A DNA stretch of 64,000 nt from Roseicella frigidaeris (GTDB taxonomy: Bacteria; Pseudomonadota; Alphaproteobacteria; Acetobacterales; Acetobacteraceae): NCBI RefSeq assembly GCF_003258945.1, contig NZ_QLIX01000005.1, positions 62,001 to 126,000 of the forward strand, given 5' to 3'. The position numbers were made by a program, and so were the translations under genes. The notes under the pieces were generated by a model. The model worked only from the letters and a program-made list of their open reading frames with translations. It ran no database searches and was not told the DNA's origin. Of the stretch, positions 7,822 to 16,301 are shown in pieces (position 1 is the first letter of the stretch; every line of letters starts with the position of its first letter).

Positions 7822-9320
7822 CCGCGACCACCCCGGCCGGCTGGCTGCTGGTCGTCGCGCTCGTCCTGCCGGTGGCGGGCATGCTGCTGGCCTTCGTCCT
7901 CGGCGGCCGGGCGGCGGAGCGCCTGGCGCTCCTCCTGCTCGGCCTCGGCGTCGGCGTCGGCGTCGCGGTGAGCGCGGCGGTGCTGCGGATGGGCGCTCCC
8001 ATCGTCTACCTGCCCGGCGGCTGGGCGCCGCCCCTGGGCCTCGCGCTGGTCGCGGATGGCGTCGCCGCCGCCATGCTGCTGACCACGGCGCTGGTGCTGT
8101 TCGCCGTCGCGCTCTTCGGCCGCGCCGCGCACGCCACCCCGCCGGACCAGGCGGAGACGCGGGCCGCCCTCGCCTATTGGTGCTTCCTGCTGGCGCTGGC
8201 CGGCTCGCTGGCCGCCGCCTTCCTCGGCGGCGACCTGTTCAACCTGTTCGTCGCGCTGGAGATGCTGACCTTCGCGGCGCTGTCCCTCGCCTGCCTCGAG
8301 GGCAAGCCGAGCCAGTTCCGCTCCGAGCTGCGCTACCTGCTCTTCGCCCTGATCGGCTCGGTGCTCTACCTGCTCGGCACCGCGCTGCTCTATGGCGGCT
8401 ACGGCACGCTCGACTTCCGGCTGCTGGCCGGGCGGACGCGCGCGGACCTGCCGACCCTGCTGGCGGCCGCGCTGATGACCGCCGGGCTGGCGGCCAAGAT
8501 GGCGCTGTTTCCGCTGCATCTCTGGCTGCCGCCGGCGCATGCCGGGGCGCCGCCCGCGGCCTCCGCCCTGCTGTCGGGCCTGGTGGTCAAGGCTGCCTTC
8601 GTGCTGCTGCTGCGGGTGTGGATCTGGGTGCTGCCGCCGCTGCCGGCGATGGCGGCGGCCCCCCTGCTCGCCGCGCTCGGCGCCGCGGCCATCCTGGTCG
8701 GCAGCCTGGTGGCGCTGCGGCAGGCGCGGCTGAAGCTGCTGGTCGCCTACTCCACCGTGGCGCAGATCGGCTACCTGTTCCTGATGCTCCCGCTGGTGCT
8801 TTCGGGGGCCGCCGAGACCGCGTCGCATGCCTGGCTCGGCGGCCTGCTGCAGGCGGGCTCGCACGCCTTCGCCAAGGCGGCGATGTTCCTCGCGGCCGGG
8901 CTGATCGCCACGGCGCTGGGCCATGACCGGGTGACGGCGCTGGGCGGCGCCGGCCAGGCCGTGCCGCGCGCCGTCTTCGCCTTCGGCCTGGCGGGGCTGT
9001 CGCTGATGGGCATCCCGCCGAGCGGCGGCTTCACCGCCAAATGGCTGCTGCTGACCTCGGCCCTCGGCGACGGCCAGTGGTGGTGGGCGGCCGTCATCCT
9101 GGGCGGCGGGCTGCTGACCGGCGGCTATGTCTACCGCGTCCTCGCCGGCACGATTGCCGCGCCGCCAGGCGACGCCCCGAGGCCGCGTCCCCTGCCGCAC
9201 GGCCCGCAGAACGTCGCGCTCGGCCTGGCGCTGATCTCCGTCGCGCTGGGCCTGCTGCCGCTCGCCTCCTTCGGCCTGGTGCAGATCGGGCGCCCGGGCG
9301 CCCTCGGGGCGCTGCCGTGA
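7818..9320 (+). CDS. mrpD: Na+/H+ antiporter subunit D (MrpD, NuoM/N-like)
   Basis: A 500-aa protein with about 14 membrane helices, homologous to the proton-pumping subunits NuoL/M/N. Family ion-path residues are visible: Glu in NLFVALEMLTFAAL (TM5), Lys in GLAAKMALFPLHLWLPPAH (TM7), Lys in LSGLVVKAAF (TM8) and Lys in HAFAKAAMFLAAG (later helix). It overlaps mrpC and the next large subunit by 4 bp each. It is presumably one of two ion-translocating modules of this antiporter. Confidence 0.92.
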   Translation: MTATTPAGWLLVVALVLPVAGMLLAFVLGGRAAERLALLLLGLGVGVGVAVSAAVLRMGAPIVYLPGGWAPPLGLALVADGVAAAMLLTTALVLFAVALFGRAAHATPPDQAETRAALAYWCFLLALAGSLAAAFLGGDLFNLFVALEMLTFAALSLACLEGKPSQFRSELRYLLFALIGSVLYLLGTALLYGGYGTLDFRLLAGRTRADLPTLLAAALMTAGLAAKMALFPLHLWLPPAHAGAPPAASALLSGLVVKAAFVLLLRVWIWVLPPLPAMAAAPLLAALGAAAILVGSLVALRQARLKLLVAYSTVAQIGYLFLMLPLVLSGAAETASHAWLGGLLQAGSHAFAKAAMFLAAGLIATALGHDRVTALGGAGQAVPRAVFAFGLAGLSLMGIPPSGGFTAKWLLLTSALGDGQWWWAAVILGGGLLTGGYVYRVLAGTIAAPPGDAPRPRPLPHGPQNVALGLALISVALGLLPLASFGLVQIGRPGALGALP

Positions 9321-10969
9321 CCGGCGCGCAGGGCCTCATGGTGCTGACCCTGGCCGCGCCGCTGGCCCTGCTGCTCGCCTGCCTCTGGCCGGCGCCCCGG
9401 CGGCGCGTGCCGGGGCTGCTCTGGCTCGCGCCGCTGCCCGGGTTGCTGGCCGCGCTGTTCGCCGCCGGGGCGCCGCCGCTGGTGATGGACGGGGCGGGGC
9501 TGCGCCTCACCCTTGCGCTCGATGCGCCCTCGGCGCTGCTGCTCGGCGCCGCTGCGCTGCTCTGGAGCGCGGCGGGCGCTTATGCACCGGCCTATCTCGG
9601 CCGCCAGGCGGGCCTGGAGCGCTTCGCCGTCTGGTGGCTGGTCACGCTCTGGGGCAGCCTCGGCGTCTTCCTGGCGGGTGACCTCGTCACCTTCTACCTC
9701 ACCTTCGCCGCGGTCAGCCTCGCGGCCTTCGGCCTGATCGTGCAGGACGGCACGCCGCGCGCGCGGCGCGCGGGGGAGATCACGCTGCTGCTGGCCGTGA
9801 TGGGCGAGGTCTGCCTGCTGCTGGCCTTCGCGCTGTTGGCGGATGCGGTGCCGACATCGAGCCTCGCCATCGCCGATGCGGTGGCGGCGCTGCCAGGATC
9901 CCCGGCGCGCGGCCTCATCCTCGGCCTGCTCGTGGCGGGCTTCGGCCTCAAGGCCGGCCTCGTCCCGCTGCATGTCTGGCTGCCGCTGGCGCATCCGGCG
10001 GCCCCCATGCCGGCCTCCGCCGTGCTGAGCGGCGCCATCGTCAAGGCCGGCATCATCGGCCTGCTGCGCTTCCTGCCGGCCGACGGCGCCCTCGAGGGCT
10101 GGGGGGACGGGCTGGCAGCCCTCGGCCTGTTCACCGCCTTCTGGGCCGTTGGCTGCGGCATCACCCAGACCAACCCGAAGACCGTGCTCGCCTATTCCAC
10201 CGTCAGCCAGATGGGCGTCACCGTCGCCGCCCTCGGCATGGGGCTGGCCTTGGCCGTACCGGGCACGGCGATGGCGGTCGCCTTCTACGCCATGCACCAC
10301 GTGCTGGCGAAGGGCGCGCTCTTCCTCGCGGTCGGGCTGGCGGGCGCCGTCGGCGGGGCGCGCCGGACCGGGTTGCTGCTGCTGCCGGCGCTGTTTCTCG
10401 CCCTTGGCTTCGGCGGCCTGCCCGGCAGCGGCGGCGCGCTGGCGAAGCTCGCGGTGAAGCCGCAGCTCGATGCCGGGCTGGTGGGGGCGCTGGCCGCGCT
10501 CTCCGCCGCCGGCTCCACCCTGCTGATGCTGCATTTCATCCGCCGCCTGGCCAGCCTGCCGCCCGCGGACGCGACGGCACGGCCGAGCTGGGTCCCCCTG
10601 CTCGCCTGGCTCGGCATGGCCGGCGCCGCGGTGCTGGGACCATGGGTCCTGTTCGGCGCCATCGGCCCGGGCGATCCCTGGCTTGGCGATTCCTGGGAAG
10701 CTCTGGCCAAGGATCCGGTCGGCCTGCTCTGGCCGGTGCTGCTGGGGGCCGTCCTGGCCCTGCTCCTCGGCCGCTGGGGCGGGCATCTGCCGACCGTGCC
10801 GGAGGGCGACCTGCTCGTCCTCGCTGGCCGGGTCGGTCGCGGCGGCGCGATCATCGGCGCCGCGGTGTCGCATCTGGAGAAGAGGCTGCGCGCCTGGCCG
10901 ACCGCCGGGCTTGCCCTGCTCGTCCTGGTGCTGGCGCTGTTCGGCGCCCTGCTGGCCGGTGCCGGGTGA
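9317..10969 (+). CDS. second MrpD/NuoM-like proton-conducting antiporter subunit
   Basis: A 550-aa, roughly 14-helix member of the same NuoL/M/N superfamily. It has the TM5 Glu (in LLAVMGEVCLLLAF), TM7 Lys (GFGLKAGLVPLHVWLPLAHP), TM8 Lys (SGAIVKAGIIG) and the loop NPKTVLAYSTVSQMG. It lacks the long C-terminal extension of MrpA, so it is an MrpD-type paralogue that may take the place of the MrpA N-terminal half. The GTG at 9317 overlaps the mrpD stop by 4 bp; ATG 9338 is an alternative. The last codons and stop lie inside the first unit of a 14-bp tandem repeat. Confidence 0.85.
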   Translation: MTGAQGLMVLTLAAPLALLLACLWPAPRRRVPGLLWLAPLPGLLAALFAAGAPPLVMDGAGLRLTLALDAPSALLLGAAALLWSAAGAYAPAYLGRQAGLERFAVWWLVTLWGSLGVFLAGDLVTFYLTFAAVSLAAFGLIVQDGTPRARRAGEITLLLAVMGEVCLLLAFALLADAVPTSSLAIADAVAALPGSPARGLILGLLVAGFGLKAGLVPLHVWLPLAHPAAPMPASAVLSGAIVKAGIIGLLRFLPADGALEGWGDGLAALGLFTAFWAVGCGITQTNPKTVLAYSTVSQMGVTVAALGMGLALAVPGTAMAVAFYAMHHVLAKGALFLAVGLAGAVGGARRTGLLLLPALFLALGFGGLPGSGGALAKLAVKPQLDAGLVGALAALSAAGSTLLMLHFIRRLASLPPADATARPSWVPLLAWLGMAGAAVLGPWVLFGAIGPGDPWLGDSWEALAKDPVGLLWPVLLGAVLALLLGRWGGHLPTVPEGDLLVLAGRVGRGGAIIGAAVSHLEKRLRAWPTAGLALLVLVLALFGALLAGAG

Positions 10970-11016
10970 GCGAGGCCGGGTGAGCGAGGCCGGTTGAGCG
11001 AGGCTGGCCGGGCGAG
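10961..11016 (+). repeat. four tandem 14-bp units spanning the end of the Mrp operon
   Basis: Units 10961-10974 and 10975-10988 are identical (GCCGGGTGAGCGAG); 10989-11002 differs at one base and 11003-11016 at several. The first unit contains the stop codon of the last antiporter gene and the second repeats an in-frame-looking stop. Recent slippage or duplication at the gene end is the simplest reading. Two other gene ends in the window also carry tandem repeats with a 14-bp period. Confidence 0.85.
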
Positions 11017-11376
11017 TCCGGTTCCGCTCGGCGAGGGGCGGCGGCGGGCGGGCTCGTTCCCGCTGCGCGGCCGGCTCGCCCGCGGGCGGCCCGCGTCACC
11101 GCCGCCGTGGGGTCGGCCCGGGACGGAGCGGCCGCGGAGGCCGCGCGGGCCCGGGCAGCAGGGGACCGGTTGCCGGGCGCCACGCCCCGCGCCTCATCCC
11201 AACGGCATGAAGGATTCATCGATGCCGAGCGCCCGGATGGGCGCCGCCGGTCGCGCCGTGAGGCGCGCCTGTCAGCGCGACGCGGCGAAGGCCCGGGCAA
11301 ATCGGAGGGTTGCGCCCGGCGCCAAGGGGACTGCCCATGGGGGCCGTTGATGGGTCACCAGCAACGGCCGTTCGTA
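10970..11376. other. 407-bp convergent intergenic region
   Basis: The space between the end of the Mrp operon (plus) and the end of the DUF1269 gene (minus). Apart from the 14-bp tandem repeat at its left edge, I see only GC-rich sequence with short self-complementary stretches such as GGCGCGCC variants. There is no convincing terminator with a T-run, no promoter and no coding sequence with plausible composition. Confidence 0.5.
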
Positions 11377-11889
11377 TCAGGCGGCCGGCAAGGCGGCCGC
11401 TGCCTTCGCGCCCTCCAGCGCCTCGCGCAGCGCCTGTTCCTTCGTCTCGTCGAAGGAACTCCGCATGACCCGCCCACCGGTGCCCTGCAGCTCGGCCACC
11501 ACCCGGTCCGCCGTCATCTTGCGGATCAGCAGGAACAGGGCGGCATGGCCGGCATCCAGGCTCTGCGCCACCTCCTTCATGAAGCCGTCGTTGATCCCGA
11601 CATCGGAGAGCTTGCCGCCGAGCGCGCCGCCGGCTGCCCCCAAGGCAGCCCCGATCAGCGGCGACAGCAGGATGAGCCCGAGCAGCGAGCCCCAGAGCGC
11701 GCCGCTGGCGGCGCCGGCCGCCGCCGGCGAGAAAAGCTGGTTCAGCTTCACCTGTCCGTCGGGCTGCTTCACCGCCACCACGGCATCGCCCAGTTCGATC
11801 AGGTATTCCTTCTGCATGCCGAGCAGGCGGCTGCGCACCTGTTCGGCCTCGGCTTCCGAGGGATAGGAGATGACGAGGAGATCGGCCAT
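11377..11889 (-). CDS. DUF1269 family membrane-associated protein
   Basis: A 170-aa protein of the DUF1269 family. The start MADLLVISYPSEAEAEQVRSRL and the glycine/alanine-rich central hairpin (about residues 55-95, with GAALGAAGGALGGKLSDVGIND) are typical, as is the closing segment on Asp/His contacts (DAGHAALFLLIRKMTADRV). The glycine-rich hairpin is likely to insert in or lie against a membrane. Biochemical function is unknown for the family. It sits 27 bp downstream of the asparaginase gene and is probably co-transcribed with it. Confidence 0.85.
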   Translation of the reverse strand: MADLLVISYPSEAEAEQVRSRLLGMQKEYLIELGDAVVAVKQPDGQVKLNQLFSPAAAGAASGALWGSLLGLILLSPLIGAALGAAGGALGGKLSDVGINDGFMKEVAQSLDAGHAALFLLIRKMTADRVVAELQGTGGRVMRSSFDETKEQALREALEGAKAAAALPAA

Positions 11890-11916
11890 GGCATCGGTCT
11901 TTCCTGGTGTCGAGGA

Positions 11917-12900
11917 TCACTGATAGGGCGCGAAGGCCGCCGCCGCCGCGGCCTGGCCGCAGCCCTTGCGCAGCGCGAGGCCGAGCAGCAGCCGCGCCTT
12001 GGGACCTGAGAGAATACCGGCCGGGATCAGCCCGCGGCCGATCAGGTCGATCTCCCCGCCGGCATAGCCATAGGTGCGGGTGAAGACCGGCCCGGCCTGG
12101 CAGCGGGTGGCCAGCACCACCGGCATATGCGCCGCCAGCCCGCCGAGCAGCGGCGCGACCTCGGCCGGCACATGGCCCGCCCCCATGCCCTCCACCACGG
12201 CGCCGGCATAGCCGAGCCGCGGCAACGCATCGAGCAGCCGGCCATCCTCGCCCATTGCCCAGCGCAGCAGCGCGATCGGGAGCGGCGGTCCGCCATAGCT
12301 GCGCAGGCCGCCCAGCCGTGGCAGCCGGACATAGATGCGCGGCCGCCCTTCCACGACGGCACCGATCGGCCCGACCAGCGGCGAGGCGAAGGCGGACGGC
12401 AGCGCCGAGTGCGATTTCTGCACGAAGCGTGCCGCATGGATGTCGTAGTTGAGCACCACCAGCGTGCCGAGGCCGCGCGCTTCCTCCGACGCCGCGGTGC
12501 GCACCGCGGCCAGCAGGTTGGCCGGCCCGTCGGCACCCGGCGCATCGGCGCCGCGCATGGCGCCGGTGAGCACCACCGGTTGTTCGTGGGATACCAGCAG
12601 ATCCAGGAGGAATGCGGATTCCTCGATCGTGTCCGTGCCCTGCACCACCACGGCGCCGGCACAGCCCCGGTCGAATGCCGTCTCGATCTGTCGCGCCACC
12701 TCCACCAGACCGGCGGGGGAGAGCGAGGGGCTGGGCAGGCGGAAGGGCGAATGCGCCTCCACATCGGCGACATCGGCCAGGGCCGGGACGGCCTTGACCA
12801 GATCCTCCGCGCCGAGCGAGGGGGCGATGCCCCCTCCCGAGCTGGGCAGCATGGTGATCGTGCCGCCGAGGGAAAGGACGAGGATGCGGCGGCGAGGCAT
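11917..12900 (-). CDS. ansA: asparaginase (asparaginase/glutaminase family)
   Basis: A 327-aa enzyme that hydrolyses L-asparagine to aspartate and ammonia. Both catalytic Thr motifs are present: LSLGGTIT near the N-terminus and VVVQGTDTIEE at about residue 85, followed by LTGAMRGADAPGADGPANL. Gln replaces the His of the enterobacterial HGTDT motif, as is common in other bacterial branches. No signal peptide is seen, so it is likely cytoplasmic. The start overlaps the stop of the upstream MFS gene (ATGA), and a glutaminase lies upstream of that, which points to an Asn/Gln-use operon. Confidence 0.9.
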   Translation of the reverse strand: MPRRRILVLSLGGTITMLPSSGGGIAPSLGAEDLVKAVPALADVADVEAHSPFRLPSPSLSPAGLVEVARQIETAFDRGCAGAVVVQGTDTIEESAFLLDLLVSHEQPVVLTGAMRGADAPGADGPANLLAAVRTAASEEARGLGTLVVLNYDIHAARFVQKSHSALPSAFASPLVGPIGAVVEGRPRIYVRLPRLGGLRSYGGPPLPIALLRWAMGEDGRLLDALPRLGYAGAVVEGMGAGHVPAEVAPLLGGLAAHMPVVLATRCQAGPVFTRTYGYAGGEIDLIGRGLIPAGILSGPKARLLLGLALRKGCGQAAAAAAFAPYQ

Positions 12901-14552
12901 CAGCTGGACGCCCGGCCAGGCGGCGCCGGTGGCGCGTCGGGGATCTCCCCCGGCACGTAATTCGGCAGGCGGCTGGCGGGCAGGATGGTCAGCAGCGCGA
13001 CGCAGGCCATCACCAGCAGCCCGATCTTCAGGGCGCGCAGCCGCGCCTGGGTGTTCACCTCCACCGCAGCCGCCACCTGCTCGGGCGAGGCGGAGGTGCG
13101 CTCCATGATCTCCAGCAGCCGGGCATTGGAGACGAAGTTGATGCTGTCCAGATCGACCTGGGCCCGGATCTCCGGCGGCAGGCGCGGATTCTCGGCGACG
13201 GCCCGCAGGACATTCGCGCTCAGCAGCCCCACCAGCAACGCCCCGGCGACCGCGGTGCCGACACCGGCGGCGAGGTTCTGCGTGGTGCCGCGCAGCGAGC
13301 CGACATCGCCCGCCAGCTCCTTCGGGGCCGCGGTCACGAGCACGTTGAACACCAGCGTCACCAGCGCCCCCTGGCCGATGCCGAACAGGATCAGCCCGGT
13401 CATGACCACCGGCGCGCTCCAGTCATTGCGAATAACGAAGGCAAGCCAGAGCAGCGCCGCCGTGCAAAGGGCGAAGCCGGCCATGCCGATCACCCGTGGC
13501 GTGAAGCGCTGGTACAGGCGCACCACGAGCATGGCGGTGAAGAACACCGTCAGGTTGAAGGGCAGCATGGCGATGGCCGTCTCGATCGGCGTGCGGCCCT
13601 GCACGATCTGGATGTAGAGCGGGACGGCGAAGTTCAGCATCGCCTCCAGCGCCACCACGCTGAACATCGCCATCACCGCCGCCTTCTCCCGGCTGGAGGT
13701 GATGACCCGAAGATCGAGCAGCGGCGTGCCGCCCCGCCCCTGGACGCGCCGGCACCAGGCGATGAAGACCTGCAGCAGGACGATGCCGACCACGATCATC
13801 AGCGGCGCCGGGGACATCCCCAGCACGTCGAAGGGGGCGCCGGGCCGCACCGAGCCCAAGCCCCAGCGGTTGAGGTTGTTGAAGCCGAACACCGTCAGGA
13901 TGATGGCAGCCGCCGCCAGCACCACGCCCACCAGGTCGATCCGCACCTCCGGCCGGGCGCTTTGCGGCTTCAAGCGGAAGCTCAGCGCGAAGACGAGGGC
14001 GCAGACCGCGATCAGCAGGCCGAAGACCGGCCGCCAGCCGATGAAGGTGCCGAGCATGCCGCCGATGAGGAAGGCCGCGACGCCGGCGCCTGCGCGGGCG
14101 GAGCCGAGCGCGCCGACCGCGGCGGCCTGCTGCTCCCCCCGGTAGTGATGCGCGATCAGCGCCACCAGGGCCGGCACGTTCACCGCCGCCGCCAGCCCGG
14201 CCAGGAGCTGGGCCATCAGCATCACGAAGGCGGTCGGCGCGAAGGTCATCAGCACCTGCGCCGCGCCGAAGGCGAGCACCACGTAGCGGAACACGGCCGT
14301 CGCGCCGAAGCGCTGCACCAGCTTGGCGCCCAGCATGACGAAGCCGGCCACGGCCAGGGAGTACATGACGATGCCGGTCGCAACCGTGGTCGGCGGCACG
14401 CCGAAGCTGGCCACCATGCCGGAGAGCGAGACCGGCAGGGCCGCGACGTTGAAGGACATGATGGCCTGGCCGAGCGCGATGGCGATCATCGGCACCCAGC
14501 TCTCGCGCTGTGTCACCGGCGCTGCGGCGACGGAGTCCGCCTGTGCGTCCAT
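12900..14552 (-). CDS. MFS transporter, DHA2-like (14 helices)
   Basis: A 550-aa major facilitator protein with about 14 hydrophobic segments, the size of the DHA2 drug-proton antiporters. The long cytoplasmic N-terminus precedes the first helix (ESWVPMIAIALGQAIMSFN). It lies between the glutaminase (26 bp upstream) and asparaginase (4-bp overlap downstream). Sequence family alone suggests drug export. The context between two amidohydrolases leaves open a role in moving amino acids, amides or related metabolites. Confidence 0.87.
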   Translation of the reverse strand: MDAQADSVAAAPVTQRESWVPMIAIALGQAIMSFNVAALPVSLSGMVASFGVPPTTVATGIVMYSLAVAGFVMLGAKLVQRFGATAVFRYVVLAFGAAQVLMTFAPTAFVMLMAQLLAGLAAAVNVPALVALIAHHYRGEQQAAAVGALGSARAGAGVAAFLIGGMLGTFIGWRPVFGLLIAVCALVFALSFRLKPQSARPEVRIDLVGVVLAAAAIILTVFGFNNLNRWGLGSVRPGAPFDVLGMSPAPLMIVVGIVLLQVFIAWCRRVQGRGGTPLLDLRVITSSREKAAVMAMFSVVALEAMLNFAVPLYIQIVQGRTPIETAIAMLPFNLTVFFTAMLVVRLYQRFTPRVIGMAGFALCTAALLWLAFVIRNDWSAPVVMTGLILFGIGQGALVTLVFNVLVTAAPKELAGDVGSLRGTTQNLAAGVGTAVAGALLVGLLSANVLRAVAENPRLPPEIRAQVDLDSINFVSNARLLEIMERTSASPEQVAAAVEVNTQARLRALKIGLLVMACVALLTILPASRLPNYVPGEIPDAPPAPPGRASS

Positions 14553-14578
14553 GTCCTCGGTTCTCCAACAGCGCGTTG

Positions 14579-15586
14579 TCAGTCGGCGTCCGGCTTCGAG
14601 GCGAACAGGTTGAGCCCCAGCCGCTCGGAGAGAAATCGCGTTGCGAGCTGTCCGCGCACGCTGTTGCCGGCCTCATCCAGCGGCGGGGAGAAGGTGCCGA
14701 GGCCGCCCTTGCCGGGCGCGATGGTGACGAGGCCGCCCGAGACGCCGCTCTTGCCCGGCAACCCCACCTCGTAGAGCCAGTCGCCGGACTGCTCGTAGAG
14801 CCCGGCCGTCGCCATCACTGCCAGCACGCGCTTGCAACGATCCGCATCCAGCACCCGTTCCCGCGTCAAGGGATTGACGCCGCCATCGGCCAAGGTCGCA
14901 CCCATGACCGCGAGATCCCTCGCCGTGACCGAGATGGCGCATTGCCGCGTGTAGAGATCCGTCGCCTCGTCCGGATCGCAATACATCCGGCCATAGCTGT
15001 GCAGCAGCCGGGCGATGCCCTGGTTGCGCTGGTTGGTCGCGGCTTCCGATGCGTAGACCGCCTCGTCCATCGTCAGCCTGCGGCCCGCGAAGGCCGACAT
15101 GCCGTCGAGGAGGAAGCGCCATTTCGCCGCGGGATCGCGGCCCGGGACCAAGCTGGTGGTGGCGATGGCGCCGGCATTGACCATGGGGTTCATGGTGCGT
15201 CCGGGATTCAGCTCGATCGCCATGACCGAGTTGAAGGCGAGGCCGGTGGCGTTGACGCCGACGCTCTCGCGGGCGCGCCCGCCGCCGAGCGCCTGGCAGA
15301 CGAGGGCGAAGACGAACGGCTTGGAGATGCTCTGGATCGAGAAGGGCCGGTCGGCATCGCCGGCGGTCTGCACGACGCCATCCACGCCGGCGACGCAGAG
15401 GCCGAACCAGTCCGGCGAGGCCTCCGCAAGCATGGGGATGTAGTCGGCGACCTTGCCCTCGGTCACGGGGCCGTAGCGCTCCCAGGCCGCCTGGACGAGG
15501 CCGGCCACCGCGCCCGATGCCGGCAACCGGCCGGTCGAGACGGCAGGCGGGCCGATCGCCTCCTCGAGGTGCAACAGGTTGTGCAT
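14579..15586 (-). CDS. glsA: glutaminase (GlsA, serine-dependent type)
   Basis: A 335-aa glutaminase that converts L-glutamine to glutamate and ammonia; it belongs to the beta-lactamase-like family. The catalytic Ser-x-x-Lys is in FSIQSISKPFVFAL, and the family blocks ESVGVNATGLAFNS, NPMVNAGAIATTSL and GVSGGLV are intact. The start MHNLLHLEEA at 15586 is preferred over the ATG at 15607 because a strong GGGAGGG lies six bases upstream of it. It is the first gene of a four-gene minus-strand set with the MFS transporter, asparaginase and DUF1269 genes. Confidence 0.93.
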   Translation of the reverse strand: MHNLLHLEEAIGPPAVSTGRLPASGAVAGLVQAAWERYGPVTEGKVADYIPMLAEASPDWFGLCVAGVDGVVQTAGDADRPFSIQSISKPFVFALVCQALGGGRARESVGVNATGLAFNSVMAIELNPGRTMNPMVNAGAIATTSLVPGRDPAAKWRFLLDGMSAFAGRRLTMDEAVYASEAATNQRNQGIARLLHSYGRMYCDPDEATDLYTRQCAISVTARDLAVMGATLADGGVNPLTRERVLDADRCKRVLAVMATAGLYEQSGDWLYEVGLPGKSGVSGGLVTIAPGKGGLGTFSPPLDEAGNSVRGQLATRFLSERLGLNLFASKPDAD

Positions 15587-15611
15587 GGATGGCCCTCCCG
15601 CTGCCACTTGG

Positions 15612-15635
15612 CGGGCGCGCGCGATCGCGCGCCCG
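15612..15635 (-). terminator. 9-bp GC hairpin between a secreted-protein gene and glsA
   Basis: The arms CGGGCGCGC and GCGCGCCCG pair perfectly around a six-base loop in the 57-bp gap downstream of the small secreted-protein gene and just before the glsA ribosome binding site. There is no T-run. It may attenuate read-through into glsA or separate the two units. Confidence 0.4.
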
Positions 15636-15643
15636 TCAGCGGG

Positions 15644-16012
15644 CTATTGTAGTGCCACCTCACCCACGAATTGCAGGCCTTCCTGCTTGTTGAAGGTCAC
15701 CGCCTTCAACTGCTTCTCCGGCGTCTGCAGCACGGCGACGCCACGCCCCATGTCGATCGCAACGATCTTGCTGGCCGGGAAGCGGCCCTGCATGGCGTTC
15801 AGCAGCATCACCTCCAGCACGCCGCGCGGCGTGTTGCCGCCGGTCGCGCGCTGCAAGACCTCCTCCCGCAGCTTCGGCGACAGCTCCGACAATTCGGCAG
15901 TCTGGAATTCGCGCGAACCAAGGCTGGACTGCGCCAGGGCGGATGGCGTTGCAAAGGCGAGGACAAGGCCGGCCAAGGCCGGCATGATTGCGAGCGATGG
16001 GCGAAGCGCCAT
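15644..16012 (-). CDS. small secreted protein of unknown function
   Basis: A 122-aa protein with a clear Sec signal peptide (hydrophobic core LAIMPALAGLVLAF, likely cut after PSALA). The mature part is soluble, about 90 residues, with no cysteines and no family I recognise. Its features are an acidic helix (ELSELSPKLREEVLQRA) and a beta-rich end (KIVAIDMGRGVAVLQTPEKQLKAVTF). The start at 16012 is chosen because GGAGGAG is spaced about seven bases upstream; the ATG at 16027 lies inside that purine-rich stretch. It is divergent from the AraC-type regulator. Confidence 0.8.
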   Translation of the reverse strand: MALRPSLAIMPALAGLVLAFATPSALAQSSLGSREFQTAELSELSPKLREEVLQRATGGNTPRGVLEVMLLNAMQGRFPASKIVAIDMGRGVAVLQTPEKQLKAVTFNKQEGLQFVGEVALQ

Positions 16013-16301
16013 TGCGATCTCCTCCATTGAGTCGCCAGGATGCCGGACGCTCCCGCTGCAGGATGAGGTGGGAACGCGCCATGCACCGGGCCGACGATGC
16101 AGACCCTACCGGTTCGTGGCGGCCTGGTGATGAGCCTTGCATCCCTGGTTTGCACAAGCTGTCCCAAAGCGGGTGATTCGGCTTGCTGCGACCGGGAGCT
16201 ATCAGGTTCCGTGCAGCCACCGACCCACCGCGGAGCAGCGCGGCCAGCTCCCTGGGTCCCGACACTGCCAAGGCGGCCGGCGCCCTTGCAACCTTTACGG
16301 G

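Noticed and set aside
12640-12660. Gln in place of His in the asparaginase QGTDT motif as a catalytic defect
   Set aside because: Both catalytic Thr residues are present and this variant is familiar in other bacterial asparaginases, so it is not a sign of inactivation.
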